Of a stretch of 64,000 nucleotides of DNA, positions 1-13,500 are shown in pieces. Numbering within the stretch: position 1 is the stretch's first letter; each line of letters starts with the position of its first letter. The notes beneath the pieces were generated by a model. It did not search any database, was not told the DNA's origin, and saw only the letters and a program-made list of their open reading frames with translations. The stretch is from Datnioides undecimradiatus (Eukaryota; Chordata; Actinopteri; Lobotiformes; Datnioididae). Both the position numbers and the translations under genes were made by a program. Where the stretch lies: contig WARS01000090.1 in the NCBI GenBank assembly GCA_008933995.1, forward strand, positions 2,117,501-2,181,500, in the 5' to 3' direction.

Positions 1-176
1 AAGGCTAAAGCTGAAGACAGAGTAGTTTGTGGTAATGTAGGAGGATTTAAAAAAAACCAACTATTTACTGACAAAGAGAATATTTTCTGACGCATCACCA
101 CCCTGAAATAAAAAAACCAACAACATATGGGGAAACAGGAATGGGACTGATGTCTAGAAAGGCCTGCTTCTGCCCA

Positions 177-225
<49 letters not shown>

Positions 226-359
226 TGAAGTCCCATTTCCACCATAAAACCAGTCTCGCCAGACAGAGTTTACTCAGCCAGTCGAGACAGGAGTCATAAA
301 GCAACAGTGACGCAGGTCCAGTCAACATGAGAGGCTTCTGGTGACATCTGCTGACTGAA
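1..359. other. Left-edge sequence without a recognised gene
   Basis: No coding exon is supported here. The stretch is moderately AT-rich and carries a long GT microsatellite at 179-224. It lies downstream of the stop of the minus-strand gene candidate at 360-656, so it probably holds that gene's 3'UTR. I see no clear AATAAA on the minus strand before the window edge. Confidence 0.5.
179..224. repeat. (GT)23 microsatellite
   Basis: A perfect GT dinucleotide run of 46 bases. It is non-coding; reading frames through it only give alternating His-Thr or Cys-Val. Confidence 0.98.
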
Positions 360-656
360 TCACAGGGGGGCCAAAACCTGGCGGTGCCGAAGAATCAGCA
401 TGTAATCCAAAAGCTGGCGGGCCTTTGGCTGGAACGGCATCACCGAAGTGTCACGGAGGAACCGGGTCAAGCGTGAGTCACTAACAGGAGAGATCAGGTC
501 ATCCGGATTGACTGGGGTGTGAATTTTAGGCTGTTTTTCAACTGCAGTGATCGAATACAACTCATTTTAAATGGAATGAATCGGACTGAGACACGTCAAA
601 GTGTAAAGTAACATACAAACACACGGGTCCATCAATTCAAACTGGATGTTTTCCAT
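360..656 (-). CDS. Candidate small two-exon gene, about 73 aa, function unknown
   Basis: The proposed minus-strand CDS has exon 1 at 656-617 and exon 2 at 541-360, stop included, with a 75 bp intron (donor GTATGT, acceptor CACTGCAG). The ATG at 656 sits in a good Kozak context (GAGATGG) and an in-frame TGA lies three codons upstream. The reading frame is open across the junction and gives 73 residues. Exon 2 has the codon look of real coding sequence: GC-rich third positions and no repeats. Its protein runs from EKQPKIHTPVNPDDL through SRLTRFLRD to RQLLDYML and ends RHRQVLAPL. It is basic, with no signal peptide or membrane segment. I do not recognise the family. The gene lies head-to-head with mllt6, about 630 bp between start codons, so a shared promoter is likely. 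Exon 2 is better supported than exon 1; further upstream exons cannot be excluded. Confidence 0.42.
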
Positions 657-1289
657 CTCGGGTCAGGGCGCTGGATGGTGAAATAGCTTGTAATTGTTGC
701 CCTGTTTGTTCAGCGCGGATCCTGAAGATGGCGCTGTTGAAACAAAATTGATGGAGAAACAAAAGTGCAGACAGCGGTTCTTCGGTTTTTTGGCTGGTTG
801 TTGTTTTTTGTTTTTTTTTTTTGGACCGATTGATCCACATGTTTTACTAATCTAATTTATAAACCTGCTCCACAGATGGGCGCATTAAAGTAAATAATAA
901 TAATAATAATATTGATTTAATTTTTTAAAAAAAGGATTTAAAGTGTGAAAGCGTGCCGTGGTGTAATGAGGGTTTAAAGAAATAAGAATAACTTGCTGCC
1001 TTCGCTGTGACTTTTATTCCGACCCAGAGGAGCAGGTCTGAGCATGCGCACTGCATCGGTTCTAAGGGGACTGGGAGGACATCACGGAAAAAACGTAGCA
1101 GCAGCAGCAGCACCACCACAAACCCCACGCCGAGATTTCGTCTCTCCGCTGCGCTAAAACTGCGCGACGAAAGCGGCCCACGACTATGCCCGGTGCGGCG
1201 TTAAAGTGCGGGACGACCACTTGACAGGCCTGGGCGAGGTCTGAGCGGGTTGCCGGCAGGGGAAATACATTTCTTCATATGGGAGAAGC
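657..1289. promoter_or_regulatory. Divergent 5' region between the small minus-strand gene and mllt6
   Basis: No coding exon fits here on either strand. The left part is AT-rich, with T and AAT runs near 810 and 895-910. From about 1000 to 1260 it becomes GC- and CpG-rich with a short CAG/CAC repeat near 1100, which looks like the promoter and 5'UTR of mllt6. A shared promoter with the minus-strand candidate is inferred from the head-to-head layout only. Confidence 0.5.
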
Positions 1290-1551
1290 ATGCGGGAAAT
1301 GGTTGGAGGTTGCTGCGTGTGTTCAGACGAGCGAGGCTGGGCTGAGAATCCGCTGGTTTACTGTGATGGACACGGCTGCAGCGTCGCCGTTCACCAAGGT
1401 AACATTAGCCGCCGTTAGCGTGTAATTACCGGGCAGCTGTGGCGGCTGACCCGGCGGCTGGAGGCAGCCAGAGGTGCTGGTTGGTCGGTAGGGTTTCTAG
1501 GTAGGTCTGCCGCTGTCTACGTGCGTGTGTGTACGTACGTGTGTGTGCGTG

Positions 1552-1586
<35 letters not shown>

Positions 1587-4500
1587 AGGGGTAGGTAGGC
1601 GTGCTGTTTGTTGTTTCCTCTCGGCACACATGATTAAACGCGCAGGGCCAAGCGGCGTGACACCGAGCCTGGATGGCGCCTTGATGGCACTTCAGGTCCG
1701 TGTGCGCGCGTGCGGCTGTCTGGCCGGTTTGGATTCACGACACGCGCGCGCACACACACGCACGCACACACACACACAGTGCAAGAGGCGTGTTTTTTGT
1801 TTTTTTTTTGCAACGGGAACCAGCCCCGGCGAGGCCCGCCGGTTTGGACACTGTGTTACCTTGTGTCCACTCGCTTTGTTGCTGTAATGAGACCAGCAAA
1901 GGGAGCAGCTCACTTCACGGAGGATCATATTTCCGTGCACAGACCAGCCCTGTGACTGATCGCTACAACAACTCCGGGAGGCTGGCTGCAGATTTATCCC
2001 AGCCTGAGTGGACTTGGTTCCTTTTTCCCCTTTTCATCCAAGTAAAAAGGTGTTTTCGCCCCTTAAATTGAGCCAAAGTGCCTTAAAATGTAATAAAGAA
2101 GGAGAAATCAGAGGCTGAGGCGCAGGTTGGATTAAAAATCTGTCTTCACTGTGTAAATATAAAGTTTTAAGTGGATTAATAATTTAGTTTTTAAAGGAAT
2201 ATGGTAGCATTTACCCACACTGACAAGATAATGTAACATAAATAAGTATATGTGTTATTTTTGTTGTGATTGTGTTGAGTAATAACGTGACTAACCTGAA
2301 CCGTGTGCGTCCCAGCATGCTACGGCATCGTCCAGGTGCCCACCGGGCCGTGGTTCTGTCGGAAGTGTGAGTCACAGGAGAGGGCGGCGCGCGTGGTGAG
2401 TTTGCCAACACAAACACACACACACAACATGACACACTCGCATCCGTCTATTCCTGCTTCCACCTGAGCAGGCTCTGCTCTAACCTGTCCTGTCCCGTCC
2501 TGCCCGCAGAGGTGTGAGCTGTGTCCCCACAAGGATGGAGCCCTCAAGAGGACGGACAGCGGAGGTAAACACTCACCCACTGTCCATCTCTCGCTCTCAG
2601 CGCAGCAGCTGCAGGTTTGCACTGTAATTCAGGAGAACCCCCCCCCCCACTTATCGCGCAACTGATCCGCTGCCGATCTCTCCGCCAGGCTGGGCCCACG
2701 TCGTGTGCGCGCTCTACATCCCCGAGGTGCAGTTCGCCAACGTCCTCACCATGGAGCCCATCATCCTGCAGTACGTCCCGCACGAGAGATACATCAAGGT
2801 ACCGACACACACGCACACACACACTGTTGAGGGGTGAAACCTGCCACACATCGTTGGTCTGCAGGACTCGATCAGACACGGGTTCTCCGTCTTGAAACTT
2901 CCATAAAGCAAACACAGTACTGGTCCTTTTCCACATTTCTGTGCGGCCAGAGAATCATTCTGACGTGATTTTGCTGATCTGAGAGCTTGTTTTTGTCTTT
3001 TGGTGCCACACAAACACACCTCAACACACTTATATGTGCTTTTTATTAAAGACAAGCAAAGAAAACTATTAAACACTAACATTATTAAACCAAAATATGT
3101 CCTTTGCACACATTTTAAATTGTGTTTTACACCAGAAAATTGCACCAAATGCACAGTTAAATTCATATTTACCTGTTCTCAGCGGTATTTTCTGTAGGTA
3201 AGGTTATTGTGCAGTCGCCTCTGTTCAGACAAATTGGAAATCTCGTGCATTTAGTGACTGTTTTGGCTTATTTTAAGTGATTTTTCTGCGTAACATATGT
3301 TTAAATGTGAGGTCTTGAATAAAGAAGTGCAGTTTTGGCATCTGCACTCTAACTCGGCTATTGCACTGGCACCTGTTTTAAAAGCGGTGAGGTGCCAAGC
3401 GCCGTCGGTGCCACACAGCAAATTAAAATAAACCTTTTCTAAGTAAATTCTGTAAGTTTTCAGAGCAGGAACACTTTGTTTTCTGCATCAGCGTCAGCGA
3501 GACAGAGCAGCTCGTCCACCAGCATCAGTGTTTTAAAGAAACCATGAGGGAAAACTCGTGTTCCTCCCTCGCCGGGGAAAACATTCTTGCTCCACGTCAC
3601 CGTCGCTCTCTCCACCTACGCACGCCGTGAAAACCCAGAGCCGAATGTTGACGAGGTCACGCCCGCTCTCTCCGGAGGTTGTTGAAAGTCGTTCTGGGAA
3701 AATGTGGGAGAGTAGAAATACTCAAGGCAGGTCGAGAGGACGACAAAGGAGCACATTGGCCGCATTGTAGTGGCCTGAATTGTGCAGAAGTGAGTAGTTT
3801 GAAGTTAGTTATTGTGCAAAAATGCCAAATATTCAATGAGAGAATCTGTTTTATGACTTAGGCACTGAGTCTCTTCAGGCCATGGACTATTTGAACATGT
3901 CAGCAAAGGCTCTGGGCTGATGTAATATGCTTTTTTTGGCATTTAATAGATAAAAATGACTGATTGATCAATTATAATAAAACAGATAATAGACGCAGTC
4001 ATCAGGTGGGCTGCGTAAGAGCATCGTGAATCGTTGATATCCACCTCCAGGGCCGCTCTGCGCCGTAATAAATGAACGTCGGCTTAATGACGTGTTCACA
4101 CATGAAACGGTTTCGCGCCGATGAAACGCGACGATGAATGGGACCTCACACAGAGCCCCGGCGCTCGGGGGGGGGAAGACCACCTCTGGGAGACAGCCTG
4201 AACGCATCATCTTCGTCGCAAGCACGCGTTGCACTTGGAAATGCTCCCGAACGCCTCTGCAGAGCCGATCGGTAGACAGGCAGCCTGGCTCTAACGTGGA
4301 TCAGCCGTCTTGTTGTAACTTTTAAGCATTCCCTCCGGTCTTTGGTCGCAGGCGGGGTGCGTACGGCGGCAGCAGCCGGCGGCGTATCCAGCGCGCACCA
4401 GAGCAGGCCTTTTAAAGCAATGCACATTACAGAGAAATCAACATTTGACGCATGGACTCATTAGACAGAGCAGCCAGTAGTTGACATGCTGTGTGTGTGT

Positions 4501-7500
4501 GTGTGCGTGTGCGTGCCTGCATATAAATGTACACATGTGAGTGCCTGGTTTCATATTACTGTGTCAGCTACAGTAAATTGCATGCAGCTTTCCCCCCGCC
4601 GGAGCCATTCATCCAGATTTTGCTGCCCGCATTCCTAGACAGCGTCACAATGGACAGTGAAAACTTGAGAAGCCACTCTTCCCTTTTTACGCGCTCGGCG
4701 CAGTTATGTCCCCGGGCCTTTTTCATTACACAGGCCGACGTCCTCCGGGGGGAACGGAGAGCTGGGTAGGATGTGGGGAGTGGAGGAGGACAGGGGGAAA
4801 AGGGGAGAGAGAGTGAGAGAGAAAGGCAAAACAGAGAGGGCTGAAGCGAAAAGGTAAAGAGCCCGCTGTTCCTTTGTCCCGCACCTGTTGCTAGGCCTCT
4901 CCTGCCCCCTCCTCCACCAGTCAGCCCCGCTCACTGAGGGGAAAAAAGCCGAGGAAGAAGCACAAAAGCTACGCGTGCATTTATTTGTCTGCCCCCCCCC
5001 CCGCACAATTACGTCTGTTTTACATCTGCGCGACACTTCTTCCGCGCGGGATGCACGCTTTTCAGGCCCTGAGCCCTAAATTCAATGAACTCGACCATGA
5101 ATTGCGTCACTGCGTCCACGCGAAAGCCATTGTGCACCTATTCTGAAAAAGCTGCTCCCGAGAGGTGAGGAATGTAGGTCACAAGGAAGGGAAGTCAACT
5201 TGGGTTGCGTCCAGGTGCAAAAGAGCAAAAAAAATAAAAATAAATCTTAAAGTCAAATCACGCTTTTGAAAACAAACACACAACCAGCCCGGCTGCTCTT
5301 TAATGTCACCCTTTTTTTTTTTTTTTTCCCTCACAACATTCCCACACATCTGGTCGACAGTCTTGCCGCGCGGACTGAACCGTGTTCTGCGCGAAAGCCC
5401 CATCTGTCGCCTCGACAAGCAAAACTTCCTAATCTTTTACAGTACGGCTGCGGCTGGCCTCAAATTAAAGGAGCCTTTCATGTCTCCCGCGCTGCAATCA
5501 CAGCGGTTCACTTTAATGGCCAAATAACATCAGTGCATGGGTTTGCCCTGCTCGCGCCCGTGCAACAGACGGAGCAAGACCTCACAAGACTGCGACGCGG
5601 CTTCCCAAACGAAACTGTTGACTGTGATGCTTAATATCTCTCAATCTTTGCCGTTCCACCAGACTTGCTACATCTGCGAGGACCACGGGAGGGAGAGCAA
5701 GGCTGCATGCGGGGCCTGCATGACCTGCAACAGACAGGGCTGCAGACAAGCCTTCCACGTCACCTGGTAAGTGTTAGCGCGTGCAAGTGTGTTGGTGCGT
5801 GGTTGCACGGAAATGTGTCGCCCTACAGCCCGGTGGCAAGGCTCTCGAGCCGAGCTGCAGCTCAGATCTTTGCAGGAATCTGACCTCTGGATGCATTGGT
5901 GTAAAACTGCACGTAAAGACGCGGCAGGGCGTCGTGCCAGAGCACAGCATGGGCCAAGAAGTGATCAGGTCTGAGATGCAGATAATTGATTTTAACCTGT
6001 TGCAGCCGGTCAGCAGAAAGAACAGGCTGTCGCTGAAGCACGACTGGACACAAGATGTTTGTTATATTGTGTCTTCCCATTCCTTCGCTTTGGGTCTTCA
6101 TTCAGCGCGAGCGATAATTGAAATCAAGCCTGGAAGACGGCGCAGCACAGATTTCCCTGTGCAGAAATGCGACATTCGATCCGCTCCAGCTCTCGGGTGA
6201 CTCCGGGTGTCGTTGTCAGGGTTTGTCTGTGTGCGCGTGTGCGTGCGCTCTCCTGTTTCCTCTCCTGTCTGACCCCCTGTGACACCCTGTCTTCAGCGCT
6301 CAGATGGCAGGTCTGCTGTGCGAGGAGGAGGGCCCAGAGGCTGACAACGTGAAGTACTGCGGCTACTGCAAGCATCACTACAACAAGATGGTAAGAGCGA
6401 AATGCACCGTGAAGTGTCAACGCAGTCCCCTAACAGTGAGCCCAACCACACAGCTGTCATGTCTGGTCGGGTGTTGTAAGCAGCCTCCGTAGCTGCATCC
6501 CCACCCACCAAGGATTGGCTAAGTTAAAGCTACAAGACGCTGCATTGCTAAATCTGCACGAGTTTGCACCGCGCGAATGAGTTGAGCACCCCTTTGTGTG
6601 TCCACTGTTTGGCACAAGACCTGAAAAGCTGTGGCTCAATCCGATCCGTTCCCTCGGAGGAGTTCAGTTAAAGTTTTAAACCTGTGCCAAAGCAGCACAG
6701 TAACCCCAATGTGGCTGACTTCCCTCCAAAATGTGGTGCATGGAGGCGATTTGTGCTGTGAGAACGACTTTGGCGAAAGGCGCGACCCCGTCCGGAGACG
6801 GTGCCTCATTTCTGCTCTGGTCTGTGCAGCAGAAGAAGCTGCGCTCCAGTGAAAATACGAGCAGCACCTTCAGTCACTCCAGGGGACGCTCCAGCTCGCC
6901 GTCACAGGACAAGCACCACCACCACCGACAGAGGAAGGTAAGCAACACATACTGTGAAGCATCTGGTGCCAGAGGTGCACGTTGGCTAACTCAGAGCTCA
7001 AGCTAAATGTAGGAATTTCCTGTTTATTCTGGCATCATAGTTTATTTACAGGTTTATTCTGTCATAGCCAGGGTGGGTGATGTGCTGTCGATGCATTTTC
7101 TCTGTTGTATTTGCTGAAAATCTTTATATCTCTACATCCAGAGAGCATCTATAAAGCAAACGCTCTTGGCTGTAGCAAGTCTGCATGCACGCGCACTGCA
7201 AACGCCACGTTGAGCGAGTTGCGCGAACGTGCTCCAGTAAGTGCATCTAAAATTTCCCAAGGTGCCGACGGAAGGTTTGTCGTTTACCTTCGTCGAGATC
7301 ATTTTAGGTGTTTCCCGTCGCGCGAGTGAGGCGTGAGGTCGTTGGACACGCTGCCAGCCTCAGCTTTAAGTGGGAAAACATCGGGTTTTGTAGTTTTAAC
7401 GGGATAAAAGTGAAGTTTTGGTAAAGTAGCGTCGTGTTGGCGCTACTTCAAGAAAGATTTCAGCCCCTACCCACCACTGGTCATTGCACGCATGAATGAA

Positions 7501-10500
7501 CGCATGTCTGTGCGTCTGTGTTTGTCCGCCCAGAGTCATAAGGACAAGATTCGGCAAAAGGAGCGCCACAAGAAGTCGTCTGACAGCCTGGGCTCTTCGG
7601 TGACGAGCAGCAGTATAGAGAAGGTACGAAAGGCCAAAACAACAGGATGAGTCGGTGGTGTATAAAGAACGTTTTGGGTAAAGTCAGGTGACGTGTGTGT
7701 GTGTGTTTTTGGACAGATATCCTCCAGTCACCATAGCAACAAGGACAGCGAGGGAAAGTCCAAGAAGCTGAGCTCGCACAGCCACGGTCATCGCAGCAAG
7801 AAGACAGGAAGCACCGGCAAGAGCTGCTCCTCCTCCTCTTGTTCCTCCAGCCCGTTCAACACAGGTACCACGTGGAGACTGAGGCCGCAGTGAAATGTAG
7901 CGATGTGGAGATCATCCAGAGAAGACTCTGAGCGTTTCTGTGTCTGTGTTGCAGGCGGCTCTTTGTCCTCTGCTCAGGACTACCATCAGTTCTCATCCTC
8001 CTCCCGTCTGGAGCGCGGCGAGGACCACAGCGGCGAGGAGCGCAAGGAGCGTCACAGGAGGCCGGCGGTCCAGGAGGAGGAGGATGAGGACGAAAAGGAG
8101 GACGACAAGGACGAGGACGAGGAGGAAGAGGAGGACAGTAAATACCACAAGCCACCAGCTTTGACCCCCGCTGATGGCCCACTGGCAGGGTCACAGAGTC
8201 ACGACAGGTCAGAGGGCAACTCGAGCCCAACCGAGAAGAAGGTCACGATTTCCACCTTCGGGTCCATCATGCGCATCACCTCCTCGTCGGGGCTGGGCAG
8301 CAGCAGCAAGATCCGCAAGATCTCCTCCTCGGTCGACTACAAACCCTCCAAATCTCTCTGCAAACCGTCGCAACTGAGCACGCCGCCCATCCTGGAGGAG
8401 GCGGACCTGGAGGACAAGGCCACGCCTCCGCCGCTGCCCCGAGAGAGGCGGCACCGCGGCAACAAGAAGAGCAGCCACGGCCCTGGGCGCCCGCGGGGCA
8501 GCAAGAACCGGGAGAGGAGGGACGAGGAGCACCACCACCATCACCACCACGCGGCGCCGCCCGCCCCTGCCTTAACCTCCTCGCTCTACCTGAGCCCGTC
8601 CTCCATCTCCCACCCCGCCTTCCCCTCCACGCTTCCTCCCGCCGCCCTCCCTTCCTCTTCTTCCTCCTCTTCTTTCTCCTCCTCCACCGCCGGCAGTTTT
8701 TCCACAAGTCGTGGCAACTCGCTGCTCGGCTCCGGTGAGTCTAAGCGAGTGGGCGTGTGTGTGGTAGCCCTCGAGCTTCCTGTGTGCGAGAGAGCGAGTG
8801 CTCGTTTGAAAAAAAGAAAGAAAGAAAGAAGAAAGACGACACCGTCGCGACGCGCTTGCACTCTGGCGCGTTCATTTACAGCTCGACTCTAAAGTGTCGA
8901 AATGTTTCCGTTGCACGTGTGTCATCTCAGCAGCTTATCCGTGTGCCACGACCGGGCCTGACCCGACGTGTAAGTGGTACTAACCGCCGAAAGTCAAAGG
9001 CGATTGAAGAATCTGTTACACGGCACTTTTTTAAAACACATAGTTTTTAAAAAATCTGAATAATTGGTGAGTTTACGTCACGGTTTCTGTTTCCTCTGCA
9101 CAAGGCAGAGGTGTAGTCCCGAACTGTGGTTTTCGCTTGCGCTGCACACGTCTCTGAGGGGTGGATTTCCTGCCCTACTTACAGATCAATTCTCTCTCGT
9201 ACACAGCAGCCCCGGTCCTGCGCGTTGGTCCCCCCCTTTGGGCTCTCGCAGCCTCTGATGTCTAACTCTACCTTCCTGATCTCCCAGGTATCTACTCCAG
9301 TCTCAAGGACCCTCTCACGCTGGGCGGGGGCGTGTGCAGTACCCCTCTGCCCCTGGGCGGAGGGGTGTGTAGCACCTCCTTGTCCCTGGGAGGGGGTATG
9401 TGTAGCACCCCTCTCTCCTCAGGACTCCTCCAATCCCACGTCGCCTCGCTCTCACTCCCGGCGGTCAACGCTGTCTCAAACACACAGGTACGCAGAGAGA
9501 GAGAGGCCAGTCAGCTTTAACAACTGATCTCTGCTCTGTTATTAATCCATGCATGTGGCACAGCTTCTACTTTTTATTGATTCAAAGCACTTTGTGACTT
9601 TCTTTCTTTCTTTACACGAGTTCTTTATATAAAACAACCACTCTGGTTCTTAACGCTGCTATTTTTAGCTCCTGCACGTTGCTCATTGTTCACTTCAGCC
9701 TAAAATTAACCTGCAGCCATCAGACGACTGCTCTTATAAACAAATAAACAAATGCTTCATCAGAGCATGTACAAGTACACATTTATATATATATGTGTAT
9801 ATAGAATAGAGTTTCCATATCATGTAGAGTAGACTGATGCCAACAGGATACTGATACGATGTCCGTGATAGGTAGCTGAGGTTCTACAGTCTGAACTGTT
9901 GGTTTGATAAATTAAGCAACATGAAGACGCTTTGGGGAGCGTTTCATAACACGTTTCATAGTTTTTGAACTATTTTCTCACATTTTTGACTTTTTTTTCT
10001 TTTTTTTTTAAACTTTTTTTTCCTGCCAACGAAACGATTTAACAGCACACTGGGGAAATAATCACCAGTGAAAGTATTTGCCAGTTGGAGGAGCCAAATA
10101 AGCTATTGATTTATTACTTTAATGAACTACTTTTACAGATTTAATTAGTTTTTTTTAAATCACTCTTTTTTGCTCAGTTTTATATGAGGCACATTTGACT
10201 GTTTAATGACATTAAATCATGTTTAATGACAGGATTGAACGATTTTCTTGAAACGTGCCCAATTGAAATGCTTTATTTATGATTTATGCCAGTGTCTTGG
10301 GCACGTCACGTGATCAGCGGACGAGTGTTTTCACTGTTTAAGGCCTTCCTTCACCGGCGCAGATGTTGACCTGTCGCTGTCTCCTAGGTCCACCCAGGGT
10401 CCAGCACCTCCTACAGCCTGACCTCCACTCAGCCTTTCGCCAGCTGTCTCTCCACAGCCCCGACACTGCCGCCACTACTGAGCCAAGCCCAGACCTCACT

Positions 10501-13500
10501 GCCAGGTGAGAGGAAGCCAGAGTTCAGAGCTCACTCTGATTATTTAGTATGGCCAGACGCGAATGTACTTCCCTTTTCTTAGAATCACCTGAATCGGTTT
10601 AGGTAAGTGAAGCTCACGACTCTTTGTCCCCGTCCTCAGAGTCCGACCTCGATGACTGTCGCTTCCCGTGTCAGGGGAACTCACCGAGGGAGAGTCTTTC
10701 CTCACAGTATGTCTCATTTCATCTTTTCTTGGGTGCGTTTGTGATGCAAGTCGTGGACTTTTTATGTGAATTCCTGCAACCGAAAGTGCATTTGGGTAAC
10801 GCGCGGTTCCAGTTATGACGCAGCCGCGCGATCTGCTCATCTCCCCTCCCTCAGATGAAACACCGTTTGGATGACTTTTCCTGGTACTGAGGCCGCAGTC
10901 AGATCAGTTTCTATTTCTGTAACCAGCAACGGGAAACAACTACCAAAGTGACTGCGCAAAGTTCTAACCACAGCCACTGGCACTTGTTGGTAGTTTCAGA
11001 GTTCTTTCTGGCTCCTTATTGGTTTTCCTCCTCCTCTTCCACACCCAGGTCTCCCATGAGCTGTCTTCCTCTACTGTTCGACCAGAGAGACGGGCTGGGT
11101 GGAGGAGTCAGAGCCCGTCCCGAGAACGTCCCTCCAGCCAGCTCCCACATTGAGCTCCTGCTGGAGAAACACGGCAACGGAGAGATGGGAGTCAACAGTG
11201 AGTCAGCTTTGGGAAAGGGGGGGGGGGGGAGTGGTTCCTGTGGATAAAAACTCAAAAGATGATCACAAGGAAAAGAAAGGAGAAATGCATGTAATGATTT
11301 TATTACAATTACCCAAAATCCAGCGTACTTCCTTTCATGTTTACTCCGTCTGTCATGTTGCACGCTCGATACTTTCACTTCCTCCTTTAAATGAAACAGC
11401 CTTGACATGGAGAAGTCATTGAACTGTTCACCCCTAGTGGCCACTTCAAAAGGGAAAGTGTGTCGAAATGACAACAGCATCAATAATAAACCTGTAATCC
11501 GCTAAAACGTACTACACCCTGATGACCGACCTCCCTCTTCTCATGACATTTTCACATCTGACTTATTTCACCCACACTAGAACCGGTGATGGTTATTTTG
11601 ACCTTCTCCGTAACCTGAAGGTCTGTCTCGGTAGGGATCGTTTCCTTAATGTTGACAGACACACAGAAGTTGCAGTAGCCTTTAAGGATTGCGTCGCAGC
11701 CCGTTTTGCGGCTGCCGGCTGCTGCGCTCCCGCACGATGCTGGATCTCTTTCAAAAAGTGCCGTCCTCATCAGTCACACGCGCAAAAATAGGGTTTAAAA
11801 TGGGGAAATTGCCCTTTTGAAGCCATAATCTTGCACCGGGGGGGGTCACAGATATCTGCATTTAAAAGGCAAACGGTCTGAGAACCACTGCGCCGCTCTG
11901 CAAAGCATCCACCTGGTGCTGCTCGGAGACGGATGGACCCGTGGACGACGTGAGAGGCCGCGCTGCAGCCGTGCTACAAGCGGCTCTGCTTCTCGCGTTC
12001 CCCCTCTGCGTTTGCTTTCTGCTGGGCTCTCTCCTGAACCAGGCTGCTCTCTACCTCCCCCTGACTCACTTCTTCTCGGGGGACATCATCAACCGGCGCT
12101 TCGCTCTGATCTATTCTTTGCTCCCGCTTCTCTCTCCACCCGGGCGCCGCCGCCGCCGTGTTATTTTCCATGTTGGCTCACACTTCCTTTATTCTGCTTT
12201 CCATTGTCTGCCTTTGTACCACTGCTGCCTCACCCAAAGTTAGACTCTGAGCCTCCATATTTCCCTCCTAATATCCCTCAACCGTCTATGTTTTTATGCA
12301 TCTTAGCCTCCCACACTTTGCAAAAGGAAAAGGCCACGGCGCCTCCACCGTACATGTATTCCTCTGCGCCCCAGGGAGAGTTCACTTTGAACTAATGAGA
12401 GTTAAGTCTGCGGAAATGAGAGAGAGGAGTGATTGTTCCCTGCGCCTGCGATGCCGGTGCGCGCCGCTCAGACAGCTCCACAGAAAATCAATTAGAAAGC
12501 ATTTAGGACGGGGTTGGATTCCACGCTCGGACCCGACAGCGCTGCCGCGAAGTAACACTAGATGTAAGAGCCCGCAGGTATCAGGTGTCCGCGGGACGGC
12601 GCTTTATCGTGGATTTGAGGTCTAATTCTCCCAGTTGCACAGCTCGGGCGATCATTTGTAGTAAAATACGCTTCGATTACGAGCGCCCGTCTCAGAAATG
12701 CTTCATTTACGGCGGGTTGAACGCGATTTTACAGCTGCATTTTCAAACTAGCTCCATTGCAGCGTGCGATAGTGGTAACGTGTTAACCCCACCTACCTTT
12801 TTAAAGCTCTCGCATACTGTACCTGTGGTCCACCAACGTAAATAGGCTGCGTGGGATTGACTGACTTCTCTGAGACTCTCACCCACATCATAAAACATGA
12901 TAAACAACAACTCCAGCGAGCAGTAAATTGAGATTTCAGACACTCATGAGTCATCTGTACTCGCGTCATGGCTGACATGTACAGTGTCGCTCGACTGTAA
13001 GTTTCACATCTCCAAATGTGGGAACCGCTGCAGGGCGGGAGTGGGTCGATACAGATATAAAAAGCAGCTTTTCGCGTCACGTTGGTTGAAACGTTTTGCT
13101 CTTAGATCTCGTACGTTCGGTTAAAGTGCATCTGCAGCGCACAAGGTAGCAAATGTGGAGTGATTTAGGTCACGGCGGTAGTTTGGTGGCCTCTTGTATT
13201 TTCCAGCGCAGCTCGGTCTGGGTAATTGAAACCACCTGTGGGGGGTGCACAGGACCGTTTTCAAAGCGGACTAAAATGAAGTTCAGAGCAGGTCTCTGCG
13301 TCTGCTCTGGGGGCAAATACTTCCCTGTGCGCCGGACTGTCGAGCAGAACTCGTGCATCGTGATACGCGCGGTAAACTAATAGGAATATTTGACTTCCCC
13401 CCCCCCCCTCCGTCAGGTCACTTCTGCAGCACACTGTAAATTAGGGCAGACAGTGACATAACTACTTTGGACTGTTTTACAGAAAGAAAGTATCCCAGTG

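Noticed and set aside
1426..2071. Several frames rich in His-Thr or Cys-Val in mllt6 intron 1
   Set aside because: They come from the (TG)n and (CA)n microsatellites.
4704..5036. 110-codon minus-strand frame in mllt6 intron 4
   Set aside because: Product is Ser/Pro-rich low complexity from a purine-rich tract; no domain and no splice context.
8209..8861. Long minus-strand frames opposite mllt6 exon 10
   Set aside because: They are antisense shadows of GC-rich, Ser/Glu/His-coding exon 10 and give Arg/Gly-rich low-complexity products.
11941..12243. 100-codon plus-strand frame with hydrophobic stretches inside an mllt6 intron
   Set aside because: Pyrimidine-rich intronic sequence naturally encodes Leu, Ser and Pro. 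No family match and no splice logic with the mllt6 exons.
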